Origin: an uncultured Eubacteriales bacterium
GTDB taxonomy: Bacteria > Bacillota > Clostridia > Christensenellales > Aristaeellaceae
Length of the DNA stretch: 64,000 bases
Direction: 5' to 3'
Assembly: GCA_900315675.1 (NCBI GenBank)
Contig: OMZY01000011.1
Location: 1 to 64,000 of the forward strand
Of this stretch, positions 45,161-53,524 are shown in pieces. The notes beneath the pieces were generated by a model. It saw nothing but the letters and a program-made list of their open reading frames with translations. It made no database searches and was not told the origin of the DNA. Every line of letters begins with the position of its first letter. Within the stretch, counting starts at the first letter, position 1. The translations under genes were made by a program, and so were the position numbers.

Positions 45161-47425
45161 ATGGACATCAAGGCGCTGGTTTCACAGATGACCCTGGAGG
45201 AGAAGGCCGGTCTTTGCTCCGGCGATGATTTCTGGCATACCAAAGCCGTGGAGCGGCTGGGGATTCCGCGGACCATGGTCAGCGACGGGCCGCACGGACT
45301 GCGCAAGCAGGATGACAAGGCGGATCATCTGGGGATCAATGACAGTATCAAAGCGGTCTGTTTTCCCGCGGCCTGCGCGACGGCGGCTTCCTTTGATCCG
45401 GACCTGATCCGCAGGATGGGCGAGGCCATCGGGGACAGCTGCCAGCATGAGCAGGTTTCGGTGGTGCTGGGGCCGGCAGTGAACATCAAGCGCAGCCCCC
45501 TGTGCGGCCGCAACTTTGAATATTTCTCTGAGGATCCCTATCTGGCCGGCCGGATGGCAACGGCAATGATCCAGGGTGTTCAGAGCCGGAATGTGGGAAC
45601 CAGCATCAAGCATTTTGCCCTGAACAGCCAGGAACACCGCCGGATGAGCTCCTCTTCCGAAGCGGATGAACGGACGATCCGGGAAATCTATTTCCCTGCC
45701 TTTGAGATGGCGGTGAAGGAAGCGGACCCCTGGACAGTGATGTGTTCCTATAACCGGATCAACGGTGTTTATGCTTCGGAAGACCCCTGGCTCCTGACGG
45801 ATGTGCTCCGGAAGGAATGGGGTTTCAGGGGATACGTGATGTCCGACTGGGGCGCGGTGTCCGACCGCGTAGCCGGCGTCGCGGCGGGGCTGGACCTGGA
45901 AATGCCTTCTTCCGGCGGAGTCAACGACCGGAAGATTGTGGAGGCTGTCAAAGCAGGAAAACTGGATGAAAATCTGGTGGACCAGGCCTGCGAGCGGATC
46001 CTGAAGATTGTGTACCGGTACCTGGAAAAAGCGAAGCCGGACACTCCCTGGGATCAGGAAGCCCAGCACGCGCTGGCGGCGGATATAGCCGCGGAGTGCA
46101 TGGTGCTGCTGAAGAATGAGGATGACTTGCTGCCGCTGAACAAAGAGGATGAAATCGCCTTCATCGGCGAATTTGCGCAGAAGCCCCGGTATCAGGGCGG
46201 CGGGAGCAGCCATATCAACAGCTTCAGGACAACCGGCGCGCTGGAAGCGGCAAAGGACCTGAATATTACCTTTGCCCGTGGTTATTCTGTCGCGAAGGAC
46301 GAGGCGACGGACGCGGAGATCGCGGAAGCCGTGGCGGCCGCGAAGAAGGCGAAAGCGGCTGTAGTGTTTGCCGGTCTGCCTGACTCCTATGAGTCCGAAG
46401 GCTATGACCGGACGCACCTGCGGATGCCGGACTGCCAGAACAGACTGATTGAAGCGGTGGCAGAGGCCAATCCCAACACCGTGGTGGTGCTGCATAACGG
46501 CGCGCCGGTGGAGATGCCCTGGATCGGAAAGGTGAAGGCCGTGCTGGAAGCCTATCTGGGCGGCCAGGCGGTGGGCGAGGCTGCCGTGCGGGTGCTTTTC
46601 GGGGACGCGAATCCCTGCGGACGCCTGCCGGAAACCTTCCCGCTGAAACTGGAGGATAATCCTTCCTACCTGTTCTACGGCGGGGAAGGCAATGTGACGG
46701 AATACCGGGAAGGCGTCTTTGTCGGCTACCGGTATTATGACAAAAAGAAAATGGAGGTACTGTTCCCTTTCGGGTACGGCCTGTCCTATACCACCTTTGA
46801 ATACAGCAATCTGAAGCTCAGCGCGGATAAAATAAAGGATACGGAAACACTGACGGTCACCCTGACCGTGAAAAACACCGGCAGCCGCGCCGGCAAGACA
46901 GTGGTTCAGCTGTATGTGGGAGATCGGGAAAGCACGCCGATCCGCCCGGTACGGGAACTGAAGGGCTTCGCGAAGATTGCCCTGGTACCCGGCGAAAGCA
47001 AAGAGGTTTCCTTCACGCTGGATAAACGGAGTTTTGCTTACTGGAACGGACAGATCCATGACTGGCATGTGGAAACCGGCGTGTTTGACATCGAAGCGGG
47101 GGATTCCAGCCGGAATCTGCCGCTGAAGGCGGAGGTGACGGTGGAATCCACGGCGGAACTGCCCAGGCGTTATACCCTTAACAGTATCCTGATGGACATC
47201 ATGGCGGATCCGAAGGCGGCGCCGCTGATGCGTGAGTTTATGCGGAAAACCAGGGAGACCTTCGGGCACAGTGAAAAGGAAGGCGAATCGGACGCCGCGA
47301 AGGAAGCCATAACGGATGAGATGAACACGGCGATGATGAACTATATGCCCCTGCGGGGTGCCTTCAGCTTTGGCGGAACGTCGCCGGAAGAGGCGGAGGA
47401 GCTGCTGAAAAAGCTGAATCAGTAA
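45161..47425 (+). CDS. Glycoside hydrolase family 3, beta-glucosidase-like
   Basis: A 754-residue enzyme without a signal peptide, so probably intracellular and acting on imported oligosaccharides. The (beta/alpha)8 domain has the substrate site KHFALNSQEHRR and nucleophile D229 in YVMSDWGAV. The second domain carries VLHNGAPVEMPW and GRLPETFP, and a C-terminal fibronectin-like domain (VTLTVKNTGSRAGKTVVQLYV) completes the usual three-domain form. ATG 45161 follows AAAAGGAG; the frame is open further back without a good start. Most such enzymes release terminal beta-linked glucose or xylose. Confidence 0.9.
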   Translation: MDIKALVSQMTLEEKAGLCSGDDFWHTKAVERLGIPRTMVSDGPHGLRKQDDKADHLGINDSIKAVCFPAACATAASFDPDLIRRMGEAIGDSCQHEQVSVVLGPAVNIKRSPLCGRNFEYFSEDPYLAGRMATAMIQGVQSRNVGTSIKHFALNSQEHRRMSSSSEADERTIREIYFPAFEMAVKEADPWTVMCSYNRINGVYASEDPWLLTDVLRKEWGFRGYVMSDWGAVSDRVAGVAAGLDLEMPSSGGVNDRKIVEAVKAGKLDENLVDQACERILKIVYRYLEKAKPDTPWDQEAQHALAADIAAECMVLLKNEDDLLPLNKEDEIAFIGEFAQKPRYQGGGSSHINSFRTTGALEAAKDLNITFARGYSVAKDEATDAEIAEAVAAAKKAKAAVVFAGLPDSYESEGYDRTHLRMPDCQNRLIEAVAEANPNTVVVLHNGAPVEMPWIGKVKAVLEAYLGGQAVGEAAVRVLFGDANPCGRLPETFPLKLEDNPSYLFYGGEGNVTEYREGVFVGYRYYDKKKMEVLFPFGYGLSYTTFEYSNLKLSADKIKDTETLTVTLTVKNTGSRAGKTVVQLYVGDRESTPIRPVRELKGFAKIALVPGESKEVSFTLDKRSFAYWNGQIHDWHVETGVFDIEAGDSSRNLPLKAEVTVESTAELPRRYTLNSILMDIMADPKAAPLMREFMRKTRETFGHSEKEGESDAAKEAITDEMNTAMMNYMPLRGAFSFGGTSPEEAEELLKKLNQ

Positions 47426-47462
47426 CCAAATCCGATACCACTATATATTGTGGTGTAATTTG

Positions 47463-47491
47463 AACCCGGAACGTCTGTTTCCGGGTTTTTT
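47463..47491 (+). terminator. Terminator of the GH3 gene
   Basis: AACCCGGAA (47463-47471) pairs with TTCCGGGTT (47479-47487), followed by T residues. Confidence 0.85.
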
Positions 47492-47595
47492 CGTTGAATA
47501 GCTTGTATGGGAGGATCAAAATGAAACAAAACCGGAAAAAAACACACAAAAATACGAAAAAAAGCAAAAATTAACAAACGTTGGTTTACAAGGGA

Positions 47596-47609
47596 TGATA
47601 ACGATACCA
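47596..47609 (+). promoter_or_regulatory. Candidate cre (CcpA) site
   Basis: TGATAACGATACCA matches the cre consensus TGWAANCGNTNWCA at 12 of 14 positions. It lies about 60 bp upstream of the promoter of a sugar-binding protein gene, where catabolite control would make sense. A related LacI-family regulator could bind instead. Confidence 0.4.
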
Positions 47610-47667
47610 TAGCCCCCCAAACATGTCTAAAAAGGGGAAGAATGCCCATAAAACCTACATTTTGTGC

Positions 47668-47696
47668 TTGCAAAAACAGGGGAAGGGGGGTATACT
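47668..47696 (+). promoter_or_regulatory. Promoter of the first ABC binding-protein gene
   Basis: TTGCAA (47668-47673), a 17-nt G-rich spacer and TATACT (47691-47696). Confidence 0.7.
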
Positions 47697-47809
47697 GTTC
47701 ATCGCTTAAGAGAAATCGAATTTGATGAATTACACTGTCGATAACAGCGAGTGCGCTGTTTGAGAATATTGCGGTTGCATGCCGCAAAATAAAAAGGAGG
47801 ATACCCATC

Positions 47810-49177
47810 ATGAAAAAGGTCCTTTCCCTGGTCCTGGCTCTGGCTCTCGTGCTCGGCTGCATGAGCATCGCGACTGCTGAAGACGCCAAAATCAAACTGG
47901 TCGTTTATTCCTTCACCAACGAACTGCAGGGCATGATTGAGAAGTACTACGCTCCCAACCATCCTGAAATCGAGTTCGACTTCCAGATCTATCCGACCGA
48001 CGGTGATGCTTATACCACCAAGGTTGACACCCTGCTGGGCAGCGATGCCGCCAGCGACGAAGCTCCCGACATCTTCACTCTGGAAGCTGCTTTCGTGAAG
48101 CACTACGTCGAAATGGACTGGACCGGTGATCTGAAAGACATCGGCTTCACCGACGAAGAACTGTCTGTTGCCTTCCCCGTGATGGCTCAGATTGGTCAGA
48201 ATGCTGCCGGCGTCCAGAAGGGCCTGTCCTGGCAGTCCACCCCCGGCGTCCTGATGTATCGTGCCTCTCTGGCCGAGAAGTACCTGGGCGTGACCTCTCC
48301 TGAAGAAATGCAGGCGAAGGTTGCTGACTGGGATACCTTCCTCGAGACCGCTGAGGAACTGAAAGAGAAGTCTGAAGGCGCCTGCAAGATGGTCACCGGT
48401 TCCGGCGACATCTGGAACGCTTATCAGTATCAGCGCGCTGCTGGCTGGGTTGTCGATGGCAAGCTGAACATCGATGACGAGCTGCTCGACTTCGAAGAAC
48501 TGGTTAAGACCATGTATCAGGATGACCTGACCCAGAAGGCCAGTGCCTGGGGCGAGACCTGGTTCGCCGGTATGCAGGGCGTGAACGAAACGCTGTGCTA
48601 CTTCCTGCCCACCTGGGGTCTGCACTACACCCTGAAGCCCAACTGCGGCCAGGGCACCAACGACAAGATGACCGAAGAAGAACTGTCCACCTACAACCTT
48701 GAGAACGGCAACGGCACCTATGGTGACTGGCGCATCACGGACGGCCCCGTGGCTTACAGCTGGGGCGGCACCTGGATGGGCGTGAACGCTGCGAAGGTTG
48801 CTACCGCGGACGACGCCAAGAAGGCCGCTATGCACGACCTGATCAAGTTCTTCACCCTGGACGATGACTTCCTGACCCAGTATGCTGCTGACAGCGGCGA
48901 CTTCGTGGGCAGCGCGAAGGCTGTGGAAACCATCCTGGCCAACGGCGGCACCCCGAACCCCTTCCTGGGCGGACAGGATCATTACGCCATCTTCGCCAAG
49001 GCTGCGGCTCTGGCTAACGGCGCTCTGATGAGCCAGTACGATGCCACCATCAACGACCTGTGGAGCAAGAACGTTACTTCTCCCTACGAGGCCGGTGAAA
49101 TTGAAGACATCAACGAAGCGATCGCGAACTTCAAGACCGCTGTTGCTGCTGCCATCAACACCATCACTGTGGAATAA
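47810..49177 (+). CDS. ABC sugar-binding protein (system 1)
   Basis: A 455-residue extracellular solute-binding protein, family 1. Residues 1-23 form a signal peptide; LVLGC could be a lipobox, although cleavage after IATA is an alternative. The mature part begins KIKLVVYSFTNELQGMIEKYY and shows the two-lobe pattern of carbohydrate binders (GDAYTTKVDTLLGSDAASDEAPDIF shortened here; SWGGTWMGVNAAK). Codon use looks optimised for high expression. It has its own promoter and is separated from its permeases by a terminator, giving more binder than permease. Confidence 0.9.
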   Translation: MKKVLSLVLALALVLGCMSIATAEDAKIKLVVYSFTNELQGMIEKYYAPNHPEIEFDFQIYPTDGDAYTTKVDTLLGSDAASDEAPDIFTLEAAFVKHYVEMDWTGDLKDIGFTDEELSVAFPVMAQIGQNAAGVQKGLSWQSTPGVLMYRASLAEKYLGVTSPEEMQAKVADWDTFLETAEELKEKSEGACKMVTGSGDIWNAYQYQRAAGWVVDGKLNIDDELLDFEELVKTMYQDDLTQKASAWGETWFAGMQGVNETLCYFLPTWGLHYTLKPNCGQGTNDKMTEEELSTYNLENGNGTYGDWRITDGPVAYSWGGTWMGVNAAKVATADDAKKAAMHDLIKFFTLDDDFLTQYAADSGDFVGSAKAVETILANGGTPNPFLGGQDHYAIFAKAAALANGALMSQYDATINDLWSKNVTSPYEAGEIEDINEAIANFKTAVAAAINTITVE

Positions 49178-49215
49178 TTTATCCGCACAATAAGGTTGCT
49201 GAATAAGCAGTCTTG

Positions 49216-49249
49216 CGGGGCTGTCTCCTGCGAGGAGACAGCCCCGTTT
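49216..49249 (+). terminator. Intergenic terminator after binding protein 1
   Basis: CGGGGCTGTCTCC (49216-49228) pairs with GGAGACAGCCCCG (49234-49246), then TTTCTT. The short T-run suggests partial read-through. Confidence 0.75.
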
Positions 49250-49278
49250 CTTGCCAGGAGAAAACTTTTTTGCTTTCT

Positions 49279-49332
49279 CTTGCGTAAGCGCTTATCAACG
49301 GGTTATTATAATGTTATCAACGTTTACGCAAG
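49279..49332 (+). promoter_or_regulatory. Permease promoter flanked by inverted operators
   Basis: A -10 hexamer TATAAT (49307-49312) sits between CTTGCGTAA (49279-49287) and its exact inverted copy TTACGCAAG (49324-49332). The left arm continues into the palindrome TAAGCGCTTA (49285-49294), typical of LacI-family sites. No good -35 is visible, so an activator or a looped repressor is likely. Confidence 0.6.
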
Positions 49333-49380
49333 GGAAAGCGTTCTCTTGCTGTTTCTAAGACACAGAAAAGGGGTGGACGT

Positions 49381-50355
49381 ATGCAGGCTCAACCGGCGGT
49401 TAAGAAAAAGATCAAATCCGTCAGCTACAGCCACTGGGGCTATTTCTTTATAGCGCCTTTCTTCATCGTATTCCTGATTTTCCAGCTGTACCCGATTTTC
49501 TTCACGTTCAGGACGTCCCTGACGGACGCTATGGGATGGGAAAAAATCCTGAACAACAATATCATCGGCTTTAACAACTTCAAACAGCTGTTTGATTCAA
49601 ACAGCCTGGTTTTCGGAAAATTCTGGGGTTCATTGGGGAACACCATGATCATGTGGTTCTTCAACTTCGTTCCTCAGCTGGGCTTCGCCCTGATCCTGGC
49701 CAGCTGGTTTACTGACAGCCGGCTTCACCTGAAGGGCCAGGGTTTCTTCAAGACCACGATCTTCATGCCGAATATCATTACCGCTGCTACCATCGGTATG
49801 CTGTTCATGTCCCTGTTTGCTTTCCCGGTGGCGCCGATCAACACCTTCCTGCAGACTTCAGGCATTGTGAATATGCCCGTGAACTATTTCCGGTCTGTGG
49901 AATGGAGCCGCGGCCTGATTTCCTTCATCCAGTGGTGGATGTGGACCGGCAATACGATGATCATCATGATCGCCGGTATTTCCGGTATCAACCCCAGCCT
50001 GTTTGAAGCGGCGCTGGTGGACGGCTGCTCCAGCCGCCAGACCTTCTGGAAGATCACCCTGCCGCTGATCAAGCCCATCCTGGTCTACAACCTGACCACC
50101 TCTCTGGTCGGCGGTCTGACCATGTTCGACGTACCGCACATGATGACCCAGGGCGACCCGAACGAGACCACCAATACCGTGGCCCGGTTCATCTACACCC
50201 AGGGCTTCACCGGATCCCATAACTTCAACATGGCCAGCGCGGCTTCCATTGTGCTGTTCGGTATTATTATCATCGGCTCCCTGATCATCCGCTATGTGCT
50301 GAATGATCATGAACCCAAGCCCGGTAAGGCTGCGAGGAAGGAGGCGATCAAATGA
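49381..50355 (+). CDS. ABC sugar permease, MalF type (system 1)
   Basis: A 324-residue permease with six membrane segments. The EAA loop that contacts the ATPase reads EAALVDGCSSRQTFWKITLP (about 215-234). N-terminal helix FIAPFFIVFLIFQLYPIFFTF follows the usual positive stretch. It overlaps the second permease by 4 nt. No ATPase gene is nearby; such systems in Firmicutes usually share an MsmX-type ATPase encoded elsewhere. Confidence 0.92.
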   Translation: MQAQPAVKKKIKSVSYSHWGYFFIAPFFIVFLIFQLYPIFFTFRTSLTDAMGWEKILNNNIIGFNNFKQLFDSNSLVFGKFWGSLGNTMIMWFFNFVPQLGFALILASWFTDSRLHLKGQGFFKTTIFMPNIITAATIGMLFMSLFAFPVAPINTFLQTSGIVNMPVNYFRSVEWSRGLISFIQWWMWTGNTMIIMIAGISGINPSLFEAALVDGCSSRQTFWKITLPLIKPILVYNLTTSLVGGLTMFDVPHMMTQGDPNETTNTVARFIYTQGFTGSHNFNMASAASIVLFGIIIIGSLIIRYVLNDHEPKPGKAARKEAIK

Positions 50356-51833
50356 AATCCGCTACGAAAATTGCATTTGCGGTTCTGATGGTCATTACCC
50401 TCCTGGCGATGTTCCTGCCGATTGCCCAGTTCCGGGAAAACACTGCCGGCGCACTGTCGGGCGATATCGAGAAGCAGCAGGGCAAGGTGGACAGCGCCCA
50501 GACCCAGCTGCAGCGCTGGATTGACGGCGGCAAAAAGAGTGAAGCAGACATTGAAAAGCAGCGCAAGAAAGTCCAGAAGGAACAGGACAAGCTGGACGCG
50601 CTGCTTGCGCAGCAGGCGGAAGCCAGCAGCGCCGGCGGAGAAAGCCTGGGCTATTCTTTCCTGCCCGGACAGCTGCCTGCCGAACTGGAAATTGACCAGA
50701 GCGTGATCAATCAGTATAAGCTGTATGATACCAACTTCCCGGCGTATTACACATGCGTCTGGGTAGCGTTCGCCATGATCGCGATTGCGCTGATCCTGGT
50801 GATGCTGACAGGAAACAAACCGGTCAGCAAACTCTACACCTTTGCGAGCTTTGCCCATCTGATCGGTATCATCCTGATCATCTATAACCTGCTCCGGCTG
50901 GGCGCTTTTCCGATCAAGCTTCCTTATGCCAACGCGGAGATCAGCGGCCTCGTTGCCGCCCTGCTCGTGGCTTGCCCGATCGTGGCGTTTGCGATGCATA
51001 TTTCCTCCGTCCATAACAGCAAACGGAGCATGATCTACGTGTTCTGCACGGTGCTGAGCCTGCTGGCGATTGTTCCCTTCTGGATGATGATCGTGAATGC
51101 GACCCGCTCCAGCCAGGATATTCAGCGGAGTGTCAGCCTGATTCCCGGCAACTTTGTGGGAAGCAACTGGCAGGTGCTGACCAGTAAGAACTGGAACGTG
51201 GCCACCGGTTTCCGGAACAGCGCGATTATCGCCTTCGGTTCCACGATCCTCTCTGTATACTTCTCCGCCATGACGGCGTATGGCTTCAAGGTTTATCAGT
51301 TCAAGGGCAACAAGTTCCTGTATGCTGTGGTGATGGCGATTATCATGATCCCCGGACAGGTTACCGGTACCGGTTTCTTCATGTTCATGTATCAGATCGG
51401 CATGACCAACAATCTGCTGGCCCTGATTATCCCCTCCATCGCGGCTGCGGCGACCGTCTTCTTCTTCCGGCAGTACCTGGAAGCCAACTTCCAGATCTCC
51501 CTGGTGGAAGCAGCCCGGATTGACGGCTGCGGAGAGTTCAGTATCTTCAACAGGATTGTTATTCCGATCATGATCCCCGCTATGGCGACCATGGGTATCA
51601 TGGCCATGATCGGTGCCTGGAACAACTACCTGACCCCCCTGATGCTGCTGTCCGATTCCAGCCTGAAGACCCTGCCGATGATGGTTCAGGAATTGCGTGG
51701 CGATATCTACCGCACAGAGTACGGTTCCATCTACCTGGGCCTGACCCTGACGGCGGCGCCGCTGCTGATCGTGTACTTTGCCTTCAGCAAGTACATTATC
51801 GCGGGCGTTGCACTGGGCGGCGTCAAGGAATAA
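50352..51833 (+). CDS. ABC sugar permease, MalG type with long N-terminal extension (system 1)
   Basis: A 493-residue permease, about 200 residues longer than usual. The canonical MalG-like part starts near residue 215 (VFCTVLSLLAIVPFWMMIVN) and has the EAA loop EAARIDGCGEFSIFNRIVIP. The extension consists of a first membrane helix (5-24), an extracytoplasmic coiled coil rich in Lys/Gln/Glu (about 38-92), and three more membrane helices (about 133-210). The coiled coil would lie on the side of the binding protein. No frameshift or second start is visible, so the fusion is real in this sequence. Confidence 0.88.
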   Translation: MKSATKIAFAVLMVITLLAMFLPIAQFRENTAGALSGDIEKQQGKVDSAQTQLQRWIDGGKKSEADIEKQRKKVQKEQDKLDALLAQQAEASSAGGESLGYSFLPGQLPAELEIDQSVINQYKLYDTNFPAYYTCVWVAFAMIAIALILVMLTGNKPVSKLYTFASFAHLIGIILIIYNLLRLGAFPIKLPYANAEISGLVAALLVACPIVAFAMHISSVHNSKRSMIYVFCTVLSLLAIVPFWMMIVNATRSSQDIQRSVSLIPGNFVGSNWQVLTSKNWNVATGFRNSAIIAFGSTILSVYFSAMTAYGFKVYQFKGNKFLYAVVMAIIMIPGQVTGTGFFMFMYQIGMTNNLLALIIPSIAAAATVFFFRQYLEANFQISLVEAARIDGCGEFSIFNRIVIPIMIPAMATMGIMAMIGAWNNYLTPLMLLSDSSLKTLPMMVQELRGDIYRTEYGSIYLGLTLTAAPLLIVYFAFSKYIIAGVALGGVKE

Positions 51834-51852
51834 TCTCCATAAAGCATCCCCG

Positions 51853-51885
51853 GCTCCCCTCACAGTATGTGAGGGGAGCTTTTTT
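51853..51885 (+). terminator. Terminator of ABC system 1
   Basis: GCTCCCCTCACA (51853-51864) pairs with TGTGAGGGGAGC (51868-51879), followed by six T. Confidence 0.9.
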
Positions 51886-51992
51886 GCTGTCGGTCCGTGA
51901 TCCAGGATGAACAGTCCGGATGCGGCAGGCCTTGATACAAAACGGCTTGTGGCCGAAGCATGAAATGTATTCTGAAATATGTCCAAATTCTA

Positions 51993-52021
51993 TTGACAAG
52001 AACTGATCAGTCGGTTAGAAT
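51993..52021 (+). promoter_or_regulatory. Promoter of ABC system 2 with palindromic operator
   Basis: TTGACA (51993-51998), 17 nt, TAGAAT (52016-52021). The spacer contains the perfect palindrome ACTGATCAGT (52002-52011), well placed for a repressor that blocks RNA polymerase. Confidence 0.7.
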
Positions 52022-52177
52022 CAATTTGTCATCGGGAACGTTTTCAATAACCATTAATCACAAACAATACATATACAATACATAAAAATGACAATTATTT
52101 ATAAAGGGATTAAAACGGCGGAGATCCGTTTTAACAGGCGGTCATTGACTGCTAAATAATGAAGGAGGGTTTATCCC

Positions 52178-53410
52178 ATGAAGAAACTTATTGCTATCGT
52201 GCTGACCCTGGCGATGATGCTGACGGCCGTTTCTGCGCTGGCAGACATCGTAATCGTCCAGAACAAGGTTGAAATTACCTCCCAGATGGAAGATTTCGCC
52301 AAGCTGTATGAGGAAAAGACCGGCGTACCGGTGAAAGTCATCACCGGCGGCGGATCCTCCGATTACAACACCGTGCTGAAGGCTGAAATGCAGTCCGGCC
52401 GCGAACCTGACATCTTCGTCATCGAAGGCCCCAGCAGCTATGAGCTGTGGAAGGACAAGATCGCGGATCAGACCGGCGCGGAATGGACCCAGTACACCGC
52501 TGCCGCCTACATGGTGGACGGCAAGGCTGTCGGTTTCCCGGTAGCCGTGGAAGGCTACGGCCTGGCGTACAACAAGAGCATCCTGGACAAGGCCGGGATC
52601 GACCCCGCCACCCTGACCACCTATGACGCCTATGCCGCCGCGTTCGAAAAGCTGGACAGCATGAAGGCGGAGCTGGGCCTGGATATGGTCGTTTCCATGG
52701 TGGCCGGTACCACCACCGGTATGACCTGGGTTACCGGTCTGCATAACTTCAACGTTTACCTCACCGTGGGCAATGAACGGAACGACACCACCTACATCGA
52801 CCAGGTGCTGGAAGGCAAGGTGGATGAGGAACGGTTCCATCAGTACTGCCAGTACGTGGCGCTGATCTTCAAGTACAGCGATCCCGACATGCTGCTGAAC
52901 GGCACTCAGGACAGCCAGCTGGCCGCTTTCGCCAACGGCAAGGCCGCCTTCTATCATCAGGGCAACTGGATGGATCCGGCCCTGGTGGCGCTGAATCCTG
53001 ATTTCGAAATCGCCTACGCGCCCCATGCTTTCCTGCATGAGGAAACCGACGGCATCCTGGTCAATCCTCCGTCCTGGTACGTGATCAACGAGAACGGCAA
53101 CAAGGACGAAGCCCTGGCCTACCTGAACTTCCTGGCCACCTCTGAAGAAGGCGCTGACTACATGGTCAACAAGGCTGCCATGGTGCCCGCGTTCACCAAT
53201 GTGACGCTGACTCCTTCCGCCCCGCTGTCCAAGTCCGTTATGGAATGGAACGCCGCCGGCAAGACCTATGACTGGCAGCAGTACAAGCTTCCCGATGGCT
53301 TCGGCATGGGCACCCTCGGCCAGATCTACGAGCTGCTGGCTTCCGGCGCGATCGATGTGGACACCTTCGAAACCATGATGAAGGACGCGATTGCCGGCAT
53401 TGCCAAGTAA
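52178..53410 (+). CDS. ABC sugar-binding protein (system 2)
   Basis: A 410-residue extracellular solute-binding protein, family 1, of the maltose/oligosaccharide type. The signal peptide (MKKLIAIVLTLAMMLTAVSALA) ends near residue 22 without a lipobox cysteine, so anchoring is unclear. The mature protein shows ITGGGSSDYNTVLKAEM, GFPVAVEGYGLAYNKSIL and MVNKAAMVPAFTNV, standard for the family. It is followed by a terminator, then two permeases, as in system 1. A GH13 glucosidase downstream suggests alpha-glucosides as ligands. Confidence 0.9.
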   Translation: MKKLIAIVLTLAMMLTAVSALADIVIVQNKVEITSQMEDFAKLYEEKTGVPVKVITGGGSSDYNTVLKAEMQSGREPDIFVIEGPSSYELWKDKIADQTGAEWTQYTAAAYMVDGKAVGFPVAVEGYGLAYNKSILDKAGIDPATLTTYDAYAAAFEKLDSMKAELGLDMVVSMVAGTTTGMTWVTGLHNFNVYLTVGNERNDTTYIDQVLEGKVDEERFHQYCQYVALIFKYSDPDMLLNGTQDSQLAAFANGKAAFYHQGNWMDPALVALNPDFEIAYAPHAFLHEETDGILVNPPSWYVINENGNKDEALAYLNFLATSEEGADYMVNKAAMVPAFTNVTLTPSAPLSKSVMEWNAAGKTYDWQQYKLPDGFGMGTLGQIYELLASGAIDVDTFETMMKDAIAGIAK

Positions 53411-53427
53411 TCACGAATCTTTTCCCC

Positions 53428-53468
53428 GGGGATGGTTCCGGAGGCTCCTCCGGCGCCATCCCCTTTTT
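53428..53468 (+). terminator. Intergenic terminator after binding protein 2
   Basis: GGGGATGG (53428-53435) pairs with CCATCCCC (53456-53463), with an inner CCGGAG/CTCCGG stem, followed by T5. It would lower permease expression relative to the binding protein. Confidence 0.85.
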
Positions 53469-53524
53469 CAGCAATCAGGACAGCAGAAAAGCTGCCCGTT
53501 CATTAAAACAACGGGAGGGATTCC

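Larger units (their letters stand above)
47426..47809. other. 384-bp regulatory region between GH3 and first ABC binding-protein gene
   Basis: No gene. It contains the palindrome ACCAC/GTGGT (47437-47454) behind the GH3 stop, a terminator, a cre-like site, a promoter and an approximately 110-nt leader with two small hairpins (AACAGCG/CGCTGTT at 47746-47763 and TTGCGG/CCGCAA at 47771-47789). Confidence 0.7.
51834..52177. other. 344-bp region between ABC systems 1 and 2
   Basis: No gene. It holds the terminator of system 1, the promoter of system 2 and a ~150-nt leader that is very A/T-rich. The leader contains a hairpin TTAAAACGG/CCGTTTTAA (52110-52134) ahead of the ribosome-binding site AAGGAGGG. 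Confidence 0.7.

Noticed and set aside
47863-47900. Lipobox as certain anchor of binding protein 1
   Set aside because: LVLGC fits only loosely and a type I cleavage site follows directly, so lipidation is left open.
49196-49453. 85-codon open frame between binding protein 1 and its permease
   Set aside because: It crosses the terminator and the promoter/operator region and lacks a ribosome-binding site.
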